Origin: Nectonema munidae
Taxonomy: Eukaryota > Nematomorpha > Nectonematoida > Nectonematidae
Direction: 5' to 3'
Assembly: GCA_030549495.1 (NCBI GenBank)
Contig: JAUIRK010001051.1
Coordinates: forward strand, 558,001-622,000
Length of the DNA stretch: 64,000 nucleotides
Numbering within the stretch: position 1 is the first letter of the stretch; every line of letters begins with the position of its first letter. The position numbers and the translations under genes were made by a program. Under the pieces are notes generated by a model. The model worked only from the letters and a program-made list of their open reading frames with translations, made no database searches and had not been told where the DNA came from. Below, one piece after another: positions 1 through 15,500 of the stretch.

Positions 1-556
1 TTATCCCATAGTTAGAAAAAGCCATATTCATTTATTTATAAAGAGAGGCAGGTGAAGCTTAACTTAGAGTTAGAGCAGTGTTAACTTCCTTTGCTTGGTA
101 TAAATCTTTCGAGACAAATTGTTTAGTTAATCTTCACACAAAACAAAACTAAAAGTATATCAACTATAATGGCAACAAGAATGCCATTATATAGCCTCTC
201 CAATAAGAAAATATTGATTTTTGATTGGTTTACTTTAAATGTTATATACAAGATTTACACAGGTTCAAGAGTTCGTATTTGGGATGCGCCGCGAATCTTG
301 ATTTTTGAAATTTTTCGTCTACATCACTAAAAAGTTTCCCCAAAACTGTTCTAGCATGTAGGTATTCGAGAATGCCACTTGGAAGCTGAACAAAGACTAA
401 CTCCCAAAGACTTCTTTAAAGTATAATATCCTTGAATGAATTAATCAGCCAAGCCCTCTGTACCGACTATTGGGATATCCCTTCTGAAAGATTGGCTTGT
501 TATATGCTGCTATGTAATAAACGTTGAATTTACACTGCATATTTTCTTCAATCTAG
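1..556. other. No recognisable feature; presumed NOMO intron
   Basis: AT-rich sequence without an exon that could be matched to the part of NOMO expected upstream. The first recognisable exon at 557 begins with the last base of a codon, so this stretch is most likely intron and the 5' exons lie outside the window. Confidence 0.5.
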
Positions 557-3500
557 GTTTGAAATCTGCGGAAGCATATGGCTCTCACCCAATACACTCT
601 CTTTCTTTCCCAAGCTTGTGAATTACAGTTCTTGGCTCCAAGTTGAGTTGACGGAGTACCATATGAAGGATGACAGTGTCCTTCTGGAAGAGTGTGCCAA
701 CAACAGTAGCTTTTGCTTTCAGAATGCTGTTATCAAATCACAAGCTCCTTCTCTCACTGTTGTTAGAGTAAATGATGGTAGCGGCAAATTTTGCACCTTT
801 TCTCCTCCAGGTTTGAAGTCCATCAAAGTATCATTCCGATCATTAAGATTCTTTTATCTATTCCCTCGAGATTATCGCTCGAGTGTGTTCTATATGCTTA
901 TTTGTATGTATCTTTGTTTTTAGTGTGTATGTGTGTGTTGTCGGTGTCTTTTTTATCAGTGTGTTTAAAAATACTACTATAAATAATTCAAAACGAAAAA
1001 TATCGGCAGCTTTCATCCATCTATTTCTTTGTCATAATAAAAATCTGTAAAAGAATCATTTCTGTGAAAAACAAAGAAGTAGCGTCTAATTTGTTTTGCT
1101 TCACATTTTTGTTCCTGGAGCATCATTGATTACATTCTTCACTTCTACTTTTTAAGATTTAAGATAACCTTCATAAGATACCAAAAACTCTTCATAGAAT
1201 CAGGTGTGCTAATAAAATTAACAGAATAAAATGTATTCACAGGATAGCATTCAATTCAAAGAATGGTGTGAGGATTGTATGTGCTATGAGGTTAAGTAGA
1301 AAGTCATAACGAAATTTCAAGAGAAAACAAATCGATTCTTCTAGTTTCTATAATCATGAACACAATTTTATGCACACAATCAAAACAAAACTAAACAAGT
1401 GGAAACCGCGTTCCAGTTTCCTAAAGTATAAATTTTGTATTCACTCTCAAGACTCAATTCACTTCATTCATGTATATAATCGTCTAATCCTTCTTTCACA
1501 CAGAATTAGTCACATATGTCATCAAAAGCAAATTTAAACTTGAAAGAAATTAGTCCTGTGTTTTTTGGATTATAAAAGTCTTTAGTATGCACAGTGAAAA
1601 AAAATCTTAAAAAATTCTATCTTTCTTTTCTGGAAGATTTCTTCATTCCACAGTGAACATAATTGTGAACAAAGTATATGACAACTTCTTATAGAGGGGA
1701 TGAATTAGAAGCGTTATAAAAGATCAGAATATGATATTGGTTTTTTACAAAATTGGTAAAATAACAAATTAAACACTCTTGAAATATGGTAAATTAATTC
1801 TATTTTAAATATTATGTGTAATTTTACTTACTGGTAAAGAAAAATTCTTTTGATAAATTTTTTTTATTCATTTTCTTTTTGTAATCAACTTCAAAAACTA
1901 ACTTTTATTAAAAATGGAGTAAAATTCGATAGTGCTGTATCTAAAATCGAACGTGAACCAAGGTAAACTTTCTGAATCTAAATTGTTAAATATACAGAAT
2001 TATTCTACCTTGCGAATCAAATTATCTTGATTGCGAAATTTGACACCCCTGTACTTTAGAGTCACTTGTAAGAAACTTGAAGACTACCACAAAAGACCTT
2101 AGTTTTCAAAATTAATTCCGCTGTCTTTCGTTCTGACTAGAGTTACGTGAAAACTAGTAAATCACATTTAGAGTTTGGTTCTGCTTTTAAAGATTTTTTT
2201 TCTTTAAATATGCTCTATTGAAAAAAGTTAGATGATAGTAATTTAGAGAGAACTTACATATGGATAAACTTAGTTTTCCCCTTCACTCTTGATCTTGGCA
2301 ATGTGTTTTAAAAAGTTTAAAATTTTTAAACAAAAAAACAGTTTTTTACATAAATGATATAAAAATCTATAATCTATTTTTTTTAACAGCAGTTAGAATT
2401 TTTCATAGTATTTCTGTTTTTGAAATAAATAAGCTTCTAGAAAAATAAAGATCAAGATGGTTTGGCCATGTAAATAGGAGGTCAGAAGAAGGGTTTATTA
2501 ATAAGGTTTGTAAGGAACAAAGTAAGGATAAATGCCAGGGAGAACTAAGATTAACATGGAAAGCAGTAGTTCAGAAAGATTGGAAAAATAAATTTAAGTA
2601 AGACTGGGCGAAGAGCAAAATAGAGAAATTTGGAAGCCAAAAATTCATTAAATAGTAAGAACTTTTTCATAGTTGTAAATAACCGACCACACCCTAACTT
2701 GGAGGGAAAAGCGCCGTAAAAGGGTTTATTATATGATTTCTGAGTACTAACCTCTTTACTATTTGCTTTGTCCAGGTTAAAATCTTGGAGGACAGAAAGG
2801 AAACAGATACAAAAGTCAATTTACATCCTCAATCCGTCACTTTTTACGTGCACAACTCCTCAAAGAATGAAATAAACTTTTACCAGTTTTTCGCAAATAT
2901 TTCTGGAGACGTTTCTTGCTTAGGTACTTGAATCATTCTTTTCCTTTTCCATCATGTAGTGCTACACTGATTTCTCCAATCTTTATCTCATCACTGCCTT
3001 CCTCTGATATAAATGCGGTTTTGGGGTTACAACTCTATTTTTTTATCAAATATTTTATTTTTATTTTAACTTTTTTTCTAGTTTTTTTTTTTGGCAAATT
3101 TGGCACTTCTGAAGCGTAATAATAGATGAGATCAATTGTTTTTTCTTGTTTTGAAGAGTCATTTTGCTTCTGCCTTCCCTATTCTGAGTTTGGAATCTTC
3201 CTTTTTAATTGATCCTTTTCTGTAACCAGTCAAGAGTTGGTCCATTGTTTAAAAATATTTTAACTTATTTTAAATCTTTCAGAATATAATATTCTATATT
3301 TTGTAAAGTAGATAGGAAATCGTCTAAATATAAAAAACCGAAAGAATTAAGTAAATTAAAAAGTATTATTAATTTTGTTCAAGAAAGATTTCTTACACTC
3401 AAGAAATTCTTTTTTTTTGTGAATGTCAAAATTTGTACATTATTAACTGTTATCTATTTATAAGCAAACTACAGGTTTACTGATAAATATTATCTTTCTG

Positions 3501-6500
3501 ACCTATAAAATATGTCTTTTAATAATAGAGTTTAATTAACTAGTTTTAAAGAACTAAAGGGTTTTTAAATTTTATCAATTCTCTAGAAACGCCAAGTTAA
3601 GATAAACCAGAGATTAAATGAATTTTTAGAGATAGAAAGCATATATGAAGCGAAACATTAAAACAATGTAATATGAGCAAAAATGTTTTATAAAAGCACT
3701 TTGAAGACTTTGTCTATGGCCGAGGGCCTGTTGCTAAACAAAATTTTAGGGTCTGGAGATAATAAGATGATAATCGGTGAAAATGAACTGATTATTATTA
3801 ACCGGTGAATAAGGCTGGCTAATTCACCGTGGCAGAACCAACTGGTAAAATCTTTATCAAATCATAATAAAGTTACATATATAGGATACTTTTAAACCAT
3901 TTAAAAATACAGTCAAACCTGTTTAATGGTCCGCAAGGGCCGAAGGAAGGGCCCCTTAGGCCGGGGCCCTTTTGGGGGGGTTTAATTTTTTTCTTTTAAG
4001 GGGGGGGGGTTGGGGGATTTTTTTTTTTGTTTTATTATGGGTTGTAATATTTTATTTATTTTTTGTGGGTTTTTTTTTTTTTTTTTAAAAAAATGGTTTT
4101 TAAAGGTTTATTTAAAGAAGGGGGTACTGCAATGCAATGTCTTGTGTAATTATAACATGTCTTTTTTGAAACGGCATTGACCAACATTATTTTCATCTTC
4201 TGGTACTTCTAATTATGCTATAATAAAAGTGCGTTTGATTTCTTCCCTTTTTTTGGCAAACAATTTTTGTGTCTTAACCTTGGACTAAAAATTTCCGCGA
4301 AATTAAGCGGTTAATCGATCGGTCAGAAGACAATAGGCAATTAATTGACCGGCTAACGAAAACACGGTAAATTACCATCACTAGTGACAACAGATAAAAA
4401 AAAATCAAATTCGTTAATTATAAAATCTAATACTTTGAACTCAATTTTGTAATAAAAGTTTTAATTTTTCCAAACATAAGAAAACTTTTAAAACTTTTAA
4501 ATTTCCTTACTTTTTATATTTCATTTGTCATTAAAGTGTCATTATATCTCTTTCTAAATAGTTCCATTGTTTAAAGCTTTTTCCCATTTTTAAATTGTCC
4601 ATCAATTTTACTCAAGAAATATATATCGGGAACATATAATTTTTTTTTATTATAAAAAGTTTATTGTTATATTAAATCACGTGATTTACTTGGTAATTTT
4701 TGTACATAATAACGAATTTTTTTTTATCTCATATCATTAATACTTTGTTCATACAATTAATTCGGACCTACATAAATCATTTTTACGGGGCTGCAGTCAA
4801 GAAATTTAGTGACAGTTATATTGATGCTATATAGTATTATACCTGGGGGTGTGAGTAAGGTTGGTTAGATTCTGGGCTTCGATGACTCAAGGTCTTGGGT
4901 TCGATCAGGGCATCAAGCCTCCTTTCTTTATATTTCGCTACAAGTGGCGCAAGTGTGCCTTCTCAATGAAAACACCCCACTTCCGTATGAATGTAAGTTT
5001 AAATAATTCTATTTTTACATTTTAGAATCGTGTACAAATATTTTAATAACTTTGAAAAGTTGTCAAAGTGAATTAATCTCACAAAATCTCACTGCTGGTA
5101 GTGACGAAAAATCGAAATCATTCTCCTTCAAATTTTCAAATCTCTTTCCTGGCAAATATACTTTATCTATTCAACGAAAAGTGCGAATTTTTCTTCTCAT
5201 TTTCTACTAAATGTTGAATTTTTTGTCACTATTCCTAAAAGACATCTTAAATTTGACAACAATCGATGTCTTTTTTTTTATTGAATGTCTATTTTGTTGG
5301 TCAATTGTTTCTTCGAAGTAAAAAAGGGGGTATTTCTATATTTAAATTAGCGAATGTAAATAACATACATTTGTAAATTGCTTTAGAATCCAAATTTCAA
5401 ATTATGTGTTGCTTCGCTTGAATATTTTAGTTTATCCAAATTTCCATAGTTAGTTGGTCAGACAGAACATAAACTAGTTAATTAATAAAGCTTATTATTA
5501 TTATTATGAATGTAGTAGTTTCTTTAATTTTTAGAACTGGTGTTGGCAAGCTTCTTCACAAGATTTCGAGGTGATAGATGAGATGATCGAAGATTTGAAC
5601 TTTGAGCAGAGTGGATACGAAGTTTTCATTTCTCCCTTAAACGCGCTAAGTTTCTACCTTTTGTTTGAAACAAATTCTAACAGTGATGAGGTCGTCCGTG
5701 AACAGTTTTTGATCAATTCAACATCATCATCATTTCCTGAAATTGTGTGCTTAACAAAACCGGGTATGTAAAATCATTTAACTTGCTTTGTGCTCTTTTT
5801 GTCTGCTTGTGCGTAAATGTAAATTTCAGTATCTGTTCCGTCAGAAGAAAATGCAACGCATACACATATGCATGTCTGTTCCAAGATTTTTCCTACTGAT
5901 ATTTGTTCTAGAATACAAAATTTAATGTTTTCGTACAACTTTTCTTGAGCTTTGTTATCAGCAATATAAGAAATGCATAGAAACATAAATGAGAGATTGT
6001 GATGAATTAGATCGGCCATCTCGTAGCGTTGGGTATCGGTTGGTTCAGTTGTTCTGGCTTTGATTTCTAGTTGTTATGAAGGAGTACTAAAAGTAGAAAA
6101 ATTAATCAAGAAATTAATCTTACTAACACTAAACATCTAAGTAAGAATGAACTAAAAATAATTGCGATTTACCTCTTGTCTGTTTAGGAGTCTATCGTGT
6201 AAGCGTGAAGCAGTTTGCTTGTTATCATTTTGAACCCACTTTCGTGAAGATTGACACAAAAATTCTCAATGAAACACCGTTGTCTTTTCGCCTCGCTTCC
6301 TCTTCCTCTTTCTTACGCATGCGGCACAGCCAAGAAAGTACGAAGCCGATCTCGGATCTTTCATACGAGGTGCGTGTCCATTCTAGCGTTAAGCCCAACA
6401 CAACTCTCAAAGATGTGGTTCGAAAGCCAGGCCTTCACATTTTTGAGTATCGTATTCAACGCAACGAAAAAATTACCATCACTCCGATTTCGAAGTTCTT

Positions 6501-9500
6501 GTTTTTTGAGCCGGCGTTTCATCATCTCCATTACTTCAATCAGAGTTGTCAAGGTATGATACTTTTTCCCATTGATTATTTTTTTCCTTTTTTTTTTAAA
6601 TTGTTAAAGTTATGGTGAACTTTAGAGAATATAATTTTTTGTTTGTGTGATTAATTATCGTGGAAAAAAATATATAAAAAATCAGTGAGATTGCTGTTGT
6701 GATGAAGGCAGGTTCGTGATAGAGAAAGTAAAAAACAAATAACTCAAATTTTCTATCAAGATCCAGTTGTTATAGAATCGAAAATCAATGCACCAGACCT
6801 CTATATTTTGAAAGTATAATAGAACAGCCCTGCGTTAAAAAAATTTTCCCTTGCGGTTTAAAGTTTTTTTTACTGATTCTTATGTATTTTGATGCATAGA
6901 ATTCAAATATAACCTTAGTTAGCATCAATTACCTCCCGTTTTCTTGCAAACAGCAATTTTTTATAAATCTAGAAACCTGAAATGAAATCCATTTAAAATT
7001 TTGGTGGAAAAATAAAAGAAATAAGGAATTCAATTATTTTATGAAATCAATAACAAACTTTGATATAATTAACATTTATAAACACATGTCCAAATAAACA
7101 AAATAAATTATTTTTGTAAAAATGTAGATTTTCTCTTGTGTTTTTAATGGTCAATTCCCTTTCAAGCACCAGCAATAATCTGATAGCATGTTCACGTCCC
7201 ATCTTCCCTGATATCTTTCTTCCATGCACTTAATGTCTTGGTGAACCTTTCTCCCCTTTCCTCACAATAATAAATGTAGCAAATTTATAGCAATAGAAAT
7301 CTTGAGCGTTCAACATTTAAAGGGATGTTTTACCTTAGAAAATAAACTCGCCCAATTATGGATTCATTTTTTTGTGGCAGCATAAAATTAGTTTTTAAAA
7401 TGATTAAATAATCGCGAAACCTTTGGTTTTGTACACGTTTTTGCTGTTATGAAATTTGTTGCGGTCCGATACGTACCTAATGAGAGATAACATCTTTGTT
7501 CCCTGTATTTGACGCTTATTGTATATACTCATATTCAATACGAATTTGTCACCTTGAATATGATTGACATTTGCATCGAGACAAATACCAGTCGACATCT
7601 ATAGCGCGATAATTGCCAATCGCAGTGGTGCAATTTAATTATTAGCTTTGAAATGTTATCATATTTCCCTTATAAGCATTAAATAGTTCTCATTCGTTCA
7701 TGCTAAGAGAGAAAATGACAGATGTATATTTTAATTTTAAATAAACGTAGACACCTTTTGAAAAAAACCTTTTTTGCTAAAAAATTTGCTTCATAAAATA
7801 CCTGAACACCACGCACAATTTCTCTTTCCTAGACTTGATCCTTGACTTCAAAAGCGAAGAAGTCGTTTTCGTATCTGGATCCACTTTTCCTGCAGTTAAA
7901 GGCATTGAGGTAGTCGTTTACTCCGTCTCGGAGGAAGAACGTAGCGTTACCGAATCCTCCAAATCGGGAACACCTTTTTTGGCTTCAGGCTTCACTGATG
8001 ATTCAGGATGTTTCAAGTTTGGGCCGTTTTCTAGGTATCCGATTCTGTATTATCTTTGCTTAATGCTGCTTTTCCTATCTCGTTATCCAGGAGTATCCTT
8101 TGTATTGGTTTATCCTATTTCATCCTCACAATTTTATACGTGCATCCACTTATTAGCAGAGTGATGTTGAATTAAAAAACATGGACCTCTAGTTATTTAA
8201 AAATTCTTACAATGCGAACTTATCCTTAATTTTTTCGGCTGGTAACAAATTTTCGAAAAAAAAGCATTAATTTTTTGAAGAGCACTCAAAGTTGAAATTT
8301 TTGGAAGAGCAGGTTAGAATTTAGTATTTTTAAGTGTCAAAATTTTTCTAGCAATGTTTTCATTTTTTTTATATAAATAAGGTATATAAAATAATTGCTA
8401 AATTTTAAAATCTCACAAAAATAACTTAATTTCATTGAAGACAATTTTTGTTCACTGAAAGTAGAATGAAACTCGAAATGAAGTTTTGACTTTAAATATT
8501 TTTGAAAATGAGCATCGTTTTACAATATTTAAATTGTTTTTATAAAACGTAAAAAATTCTTTCAAATAAAATCTCCCTACTAAAATACCTAGGTAGTATT
8601 TAACTGTATAAGTTCCTCATAGAAAGTACTTTTTGAAAAAATGCTTCCTCACTTCTTATTTTTGTTAAACAACATCTCAAAGTTTTATGAGCTTTCTTTT
8701 TCCCACTTGTCAAAGCAGGACTGTGTAAATCACGTGGTACTACAGGTTCACCCTCTCCAAAAATTTAACAGCTAACTAATGCCGAACAACGTTGATGCTT
8801 TGCGTGAAGTTTTAAGTAATCATTTAATATTTGTCTTTGTTGTTCCTCTTAGCATTTGATCATTCAGTAGCAAGTTTCGAAAAATATTAAATTTTATCGT
8901 AATTATTTTGATCATGTTTCAAAGATGTTGCTCAGATACCGATAACGAGTTAGATGGAGTGATTGCAGCACTGTATTATTTCCACCACAGATGCTTCTCC
9001 ATCAACTTTTTATCTTAGGTGATTTTTGAGAACATTATCACATTGATCAACAAAATTGAGTATATTTGCTACTATATAGAAGTAACTTCTTGTAATAAAA
9101 GATCCAGAGAATAATTTGCGCAATGAAGATGAAATGTTTCTGGAAAAGTTTCCAGAAAGAAAAATGAGCTTACTTTTGTTCTGAAAGAAATATTGATACG
9201 GCAGAAAGCATCAAATATTATTTTAAAAAGAGTATCTAATCAGTTGGATTGTAAAAATCGAAAAAACTCTCATTAACTTCGAAATTTTGTTGCTAGCATT
9301 TACAATTGATTCCTCTTCTAATCCACAACAATAAGGTGTTCCCTCCCAAGTTATACCAATAAATCCAGAGTATTCTGTTTTATTTCTGTCTTCTTGTAAA
9401 ATATCAATCATCATAATCTATTCTCCTTAAATTTCGTTCTGAATTTGGTCAGGCAAAATATTATTTCTTCGTTCAATCCATTTGCATGCGTTAGAGTTGG

Positions 9501-12500
9501 ATTTTTCTGAAAGATTGTTTTCAAGAGTAACGTAATTGCCAGCATCTTGCTTTCTTTCCGGCAATGCCACATTGTTTGCCACAAAAACGTATTTCTTTTA
9601 TTTTGAGGGCGCATCTAATTTCCTTTTGCTGTTGTGTTGATTATTCATTAAGAATGAGAGAAATATCTGTTATATGCTTGATGATGATTTGTCATACCAT
9701 GGTATCGATTTTATCCCTACTCTTACCCCAATTACGGACACTGGTAAGAAATGCAGTTATTTTGGTATTGAAATTATTTTTTGGCGAACTACTTCAAGAC
9801 ATGAGCACATCAATGAATCATCCCCAATATCATGATGAAGTCAAGAATTATTTTTGAATCATTCTGAATTCTGATCTACATGCTCTTTTTTGTTGTCCTT
9901 GGGAAAAGCATAAGAATTTTTAGGCTGAAATTGGTCTTTTGATTTGTGTTTGCAACAGGTTTACTAGATTTTATGTCTTGTTCTAGAATGATTGTACAGT
10001 TTGTTTTTTTTCTTCAAAAAAAAGGCTAATTTTTTTATTTTGTTCAGATTTGTGATACATAATCTCAAATTTTTTTTAAATTTTATATAAAATGTTTCAT
10101 CTGACTTCATTTTGATTTAATATCAGTACAGCGGAACCGAATTTTGAAAAAGGCTAAAATAGTCACAACTTGAAAAAAATTTACAAGCAATAAAATTTAG
10201 TGAAAGAGGAGCTCTCTAATTTTAGCATACTAAAATGAAAGTTAGACAATTTAAATGATCTTCAACTCCGATTTTTGAAAAAAGTGCAAATATATATTTT
10301 TATTATATTACATATAAGCCTTATGCTACATAAATAAATTCAAGTTACATTCAAGTTAAAATTACTATTGTGATTGTCAATATTTAAAATTTTAATAAAT
10401 TGACAAAGGTTAATTCATGCTATAATATAATCCGGCTAAAAAGATTCATGGAAAATTAATAATTGAAATTTTACAAGCTATAAATTTTAGATTTAGAATG
10501 ATGTAATTATAAAATCGATTTAAAATGATGCCACCATATTTATTATTTTCAAGTTGTAAAAAAAATGTAGCAAAGTGAGAAAATCTGAAAAATGAGATTC
10601 TTAATTGTAACAATTTTCTAAACAAAATTAAAATAAAATATTTATATTAATTAATAATATTTATTATGTTAAGTACTAAAGGAAAAAAACAGTTGAAATT
10701 TTTTACCCTAGAAAATACTTGTTAGCATTGCACAGACATACAACATGCTTACACTTATAATTACAATTCTATTATAATATATTTACACTTTTTTTCAATG
10801 CTATCTCGCGAGACAGATGAAATCGTGGAACCGGTCGGATACGGCCCATCCGCTGTATGTTTGACGCCCCTGCTTTAGAGTGAGACAATATATTATTATT
10901 CATCTTTTGAATTTAAAATCATCATCATCATCATATTTATAAATAATTTTGCCCCCCCCCCTCTCCCTCCCAAATTGATTAGCAAATTCAGCTTCACTCA
11001 ATGTTCCAGCGCTATGTACATCTCTATTTCGAGTTTCTATGGACCTTTAGATTTATTTCGTTTCACCTTTTTTTTTTTTACATCTTTTTTTTTCTCGTTA
11101 CTTTTAGTTTGTTTTTCTTTGTTTCTGTTTGTACGACTAACTGTTTTTTGAATATATGCATCATCTATTTCGTTTTGTAAACTTTTAGTTTTAGTTTTTG
11201 TTGAAAATCTCAAGAGCTTTTTAAAATTTGAGTTTTAGTTTTTGTTGAAAATCTCAAGAGCTTTTTAAAATTTGAATATAAAATCAGAATAAAAAAAATG
11301 TTTTATCTAAAGAGATTAATTATTATTATTATTCATAAATTTACCCTTCACTTCAATTGATCTTTCAAATTAATAAAATCAAGACCATATGAATTATTTT
11401 AAACTTAAACTAAACAAAAATTCCAACTCATATAAATACTTTTTTAGTTAATTATTCCAAAAATTTCTTCGTTATAATAGGGGGCCTGAGCAAGGTTGGT
11501 TAGGTACTGGGCTTCGGTAACTCAAGGTCTTGGGTTCGATCCTACATCAAGCCAACTTTCTCATAGTTCAATACAACCGGCGCAATTGTGCCTTCTCGAT
11601 GAAAACACCCCACGGTATCTTTACCTTTACCGTTATAACCGATATTTTGTTTTGACATGACTGATAAAATTTCTTCGCTGTGAATTAGAACTACTTGTAA
11701 GCTTCCAATCGGATTTTTTGTTGTTTTTCTTAATTTAATTATCGAACAAAGTATATGAAGTTATTTTACTTGCGTGTTTATCAATGCCTTTAGCAAACAA
11801 AAGTTCAAAGTGTCGGCCTCACTTCACGGCTACCATTTAACGGCGAAGAAGGTGGAACAGAAGCATTCTTTCGATTTCTTCGTGGAAAAACTTTCTGAGA
11901 TTGTGGTTAAAGTATGTCATTTTTCTTTTACTTACATCTAAAAGCAGCACACTATTTCATTTCAATAATAATATAATCCAGGACTCATAATTATTTTTCC
12001 AAAACATTTTATCATTGAGATATATTGGGCTCTAAAATTCTTTAAGCTGGACACTTACTTTAGTAAATAAAATTGCTGTGTAGTTTTTGAGTGTAAATTT
12101 CTTTATCAAAATCAAGCATTTTAAATTCACTATAGTTGTAAATGATAACATTAGATTGATTTAGAAGATTGCAAAATTTAAATCATGTCACCTAACTTTA
12201 AGATGTTTTATCTATCAGCGCCGCACATTTGACGGGGGTGGGGGAGGATGTTCGAGATTCTATATCTTTATTTAAAAGCGTTGTTTCGTTTGTGAGTGGA
12301 TTTTGGTTATTACGTTTTTTGCTTTAACGAGAAGTCTTTAAATGGATATTTAAAATCTAATTTCACTTCATTGATATAATAATGCCAATTTGGGCCATAG
12401 TTGATCGGAGGCAATAACGCAGTGCTTTGAAAGAGCACTACAAAGGATACTTTTTCTTGAGAGACACTTCGAATTTCAATACGTAAATAGAAACCTGTCT

Positions 12501-15500
12501 ATGACAAAGTCGGTTATATCCTATGTAATATTCCACTAAGTCGGCCTCTCTCTCTTCATCTAATCTCGTCTTTATCTTTAAATTAAACCGCCTATAAAGG
12601 ATTCGGCTACAACAAAATTGTTGATATAGCGTACTAATTTTTTAACTATAAATCTTTAAAAATTTTATCATCCCTCTTTCATCAGCTTTTCGCTCCACTA
12701 CTAATTTTAATTTTTTCAATTTAAAACACTTGTTTCGCTTGTGAATACACTATCCATATTACTTTGCTTATTTTACAGTTGAGTTTCAGACACAAATTCT
12801 TTTAAAAGGTTGTGAGCTCTTTCCAGACTTGTTGACAATTGGTGAGACGAGAGGTTGACTTTTGGCTCCTGTTTTTCTTCCTATCATTAAGATATCTTGT
12901 TTGTGACTTTGAGCAGTCTCTTTTCTGGCTCCGTGCCAATTTCTTTCTTTAATAAATAATAAAGCGCTAATTCAAATTTTAACAAATAATATACAATCTG
13001 TATTCTGTAGATATAAACAGGTAACTTATTGATCAAGGAAGCACAGTATCAATAACGAATCAATATGAGTATCAGTATCGAAATCTTTTTTTATTATCGA
13101 AACTTGTTAAAATTTTTCATGGAAAATAAAATAAAAATGGAACACGACGATATTCTGTCATTTTTAACTCCTAAAAAATAAAAATTGCTCTTGAAAAAGA
13201 AAAAAGGTCTTAAACCATCGCATAGAAGAGTAAGAAGTAGATGAGACAATGTCAGCACCACAATCGTCTCAACCATGTTGTAGTACTTCAGTCAGACCTC
13301 GTTTCCACTATAAAGTCCAACATGAAAAGGATGCGCCTGTAGAATATGCTGTGCAAACGAAAATTAAACAAGAAAATTTTTTTTCTTTTTTTGATTTTTT
13401 CAGTTAATAATAATTAACGCCTGAATACTCTGACTTATAAGAAATTAAGGAGTGGTATCTGCATTTAAACTCTTTCCCTTTTTTTGAAATATCGATGTAA
13501 CAGTTTAGTTCTTTCTAAAACTTGTGTACTATATTAAACCTTGAAGCGCCCGACCCCTGGTTAGGAATCTCCATTTTAGAGAACGTAGCCATGCCCCAAA
13601 TGTCCAAGCTAAAGAGAAGAAAAGCTTTAAAACTTTTAGACTTTTTTTTAGACGATGGACGATAGCAACCGACTTTTAGGAAGTGTTTTACTCTCAATTT
13701 TGGAAGGCGACGAAATTCGACGAACAAACTTCACAAATGCGGAAGCTGGCGAATTGCGTTTGGTTGGCGTTAAGTCTGGGCTGGCGTATCTTATCAAGCC
13801 GATGATGCGTGAATACTCATTCCACCCGCCATCCCATCTCGTAAATGTGGATTCTCGTCAACAACAAATCTACACGCTCGTCTTTGTAGGCACCCGGGTA
13901 CAATGAATACACCATTTATGCTAAGTTTCTTTGAATGACCAGTCCTTCATCTCCTTTGCTTCAACCCCTTTTAGAAAGTGTATTGGTTTTAACATTAGTA
14001 AGTAACCAGGTAGCGTACTGTTGCCTGTAAATAGGATTCGAAATCGCTAATTTATCGGTAAAAACACTTTTTTCTTTACCTTTACCGAACACCTTTTACC
14101 AGTAATTAGAAAAGATGAAAAAAAATTGCAGAAGCACGACTCTTTATTCTACTGAGCACAACGAAGATAATTGAAGTTTGAAAAATTTGCAAAAAAAAAT
14201 TTCAAAAGCATATCTATAAAGAACAATTATTATTTGAAAGAAACTATGCATGACAACATAGAAGCTAAAATTTATTTAAAATTAAAGATGGATAAAATAA
14301 AGTTTTATTTTCAATTTAGAAAAAATAATAAAACCGAACGAAAATCTATTTTATTCGCCAATTTATCGGTAATGGAAAAATTCCGTAGAATTTGAAGACG
14401 ACGCGTAAACCAGTTTATGTGCCTTATGTATGGATGTTGTATTAAACGCTCGTAAAACAACTAGCAAATACTATGATATAGAAATATATTGTGAAAACTG
14501 ATATTTCAAATAGAGGCGTGGCGAGACAAATAACTTCCTGGGAACTTTGAAGATGTTAATTGTACAAAGCTGTTTATAAATAAGCTTACATTAGTTTAGA
14601 TTTTAGAAAAATAATTGAAAGATACTGAAAAAGTGCTCTTGGTTTATAACTGTTCAATATTGGAGGCGAAGATATAAAAAAACAATTAATGTTGATAATG
14701 TTTGAAATTTTTTGAATTTAGAATGATAAAATGTTTGGGTTTCAGAAATTTAATGGAAAAGCCTTTAATAGTAATAATAATTATAGTATAATCGCGTTTT
14801 GTCTAATTTCGTAGAGGAACAAAATTTTTTTGTTATAAGCAAAATTAGCTTTATCCTGAAAGATAAATAAATATTTCAGATTGAAAGAAAATGAAATTAA
14901 ATTAAAAAATCATAATTTTTTGATTTATTGCAATTAAAAGATTAATTTTATTGCAATTTACATTCTAAAATAGATTGAGATCTTCTGCTATCATTGATGT
15001 CTAACATTACTTTTATATTGGAAGAAAAAATCTTTAAGTTAAAGATCAGAAAACAATGAAAAATAAATTTATGACTCAAAAGGTGTCAAATATTTCTATT
15101 AGCGGGTTTTTATAAGCTGCTTTTATGCATAAAATCAAAATGGTTTGAGGGGAATGGGAGTCAGAAGTAATTTTTATAGACCAAAGAAAAATTCAAAAGC
15201 CAAATATTTTAAAAATTATAAAAAATGAAATCACTAATGCAAGTGATCTGTAAAAAATTAAAAATCTAAAATATTTTATATTCAAACTTATAAAACAGGA
15301 CGTATAAATTGAGAATGTGTCAAATGAAGCTTTCTAGTAGTAAAGAATTAACTAACCCTATGAGTGAACAAATAGTAGGCTAGATAATCAATTAATCTTA
15401 CTAACTAAAAAAAAAATTTTTAATTTTTTTGTTTTAAAATTTTTTATATTAACCCATTTAAGGCCAAGCAAAGCAGACGATATCTAAAAAAACGCAGACG

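Larger units (their letters stand above)
8035..11793. other. NOMO intron; transposon debris, no exon seen
   Basis: The intron holds the 44-bp tandem duplication, a SINE copy at 11481 and an ATC microsatellite near 10920. At 10859-10871 there is TTTGACGCCCCTG, the reverse of a hAT Charlie-like end (CAGGGGCGTCAAA). Short open frames at 9223-9857 match nothing I recognise. Confidence 0.4.

Noticed and set aside
7835-8164. 109-aa frame running past the NOMO exon at 8034
   Set aside because: NOMO similarity ends at 8034, where a GT donor lies; the rest is intron read-through.
9223-9857. Cluster of short frames in the NOMO intron as a transposase
   Set aside because: I could not match any of them to a transposase family; they may be chance frames in AT-rich DNA.
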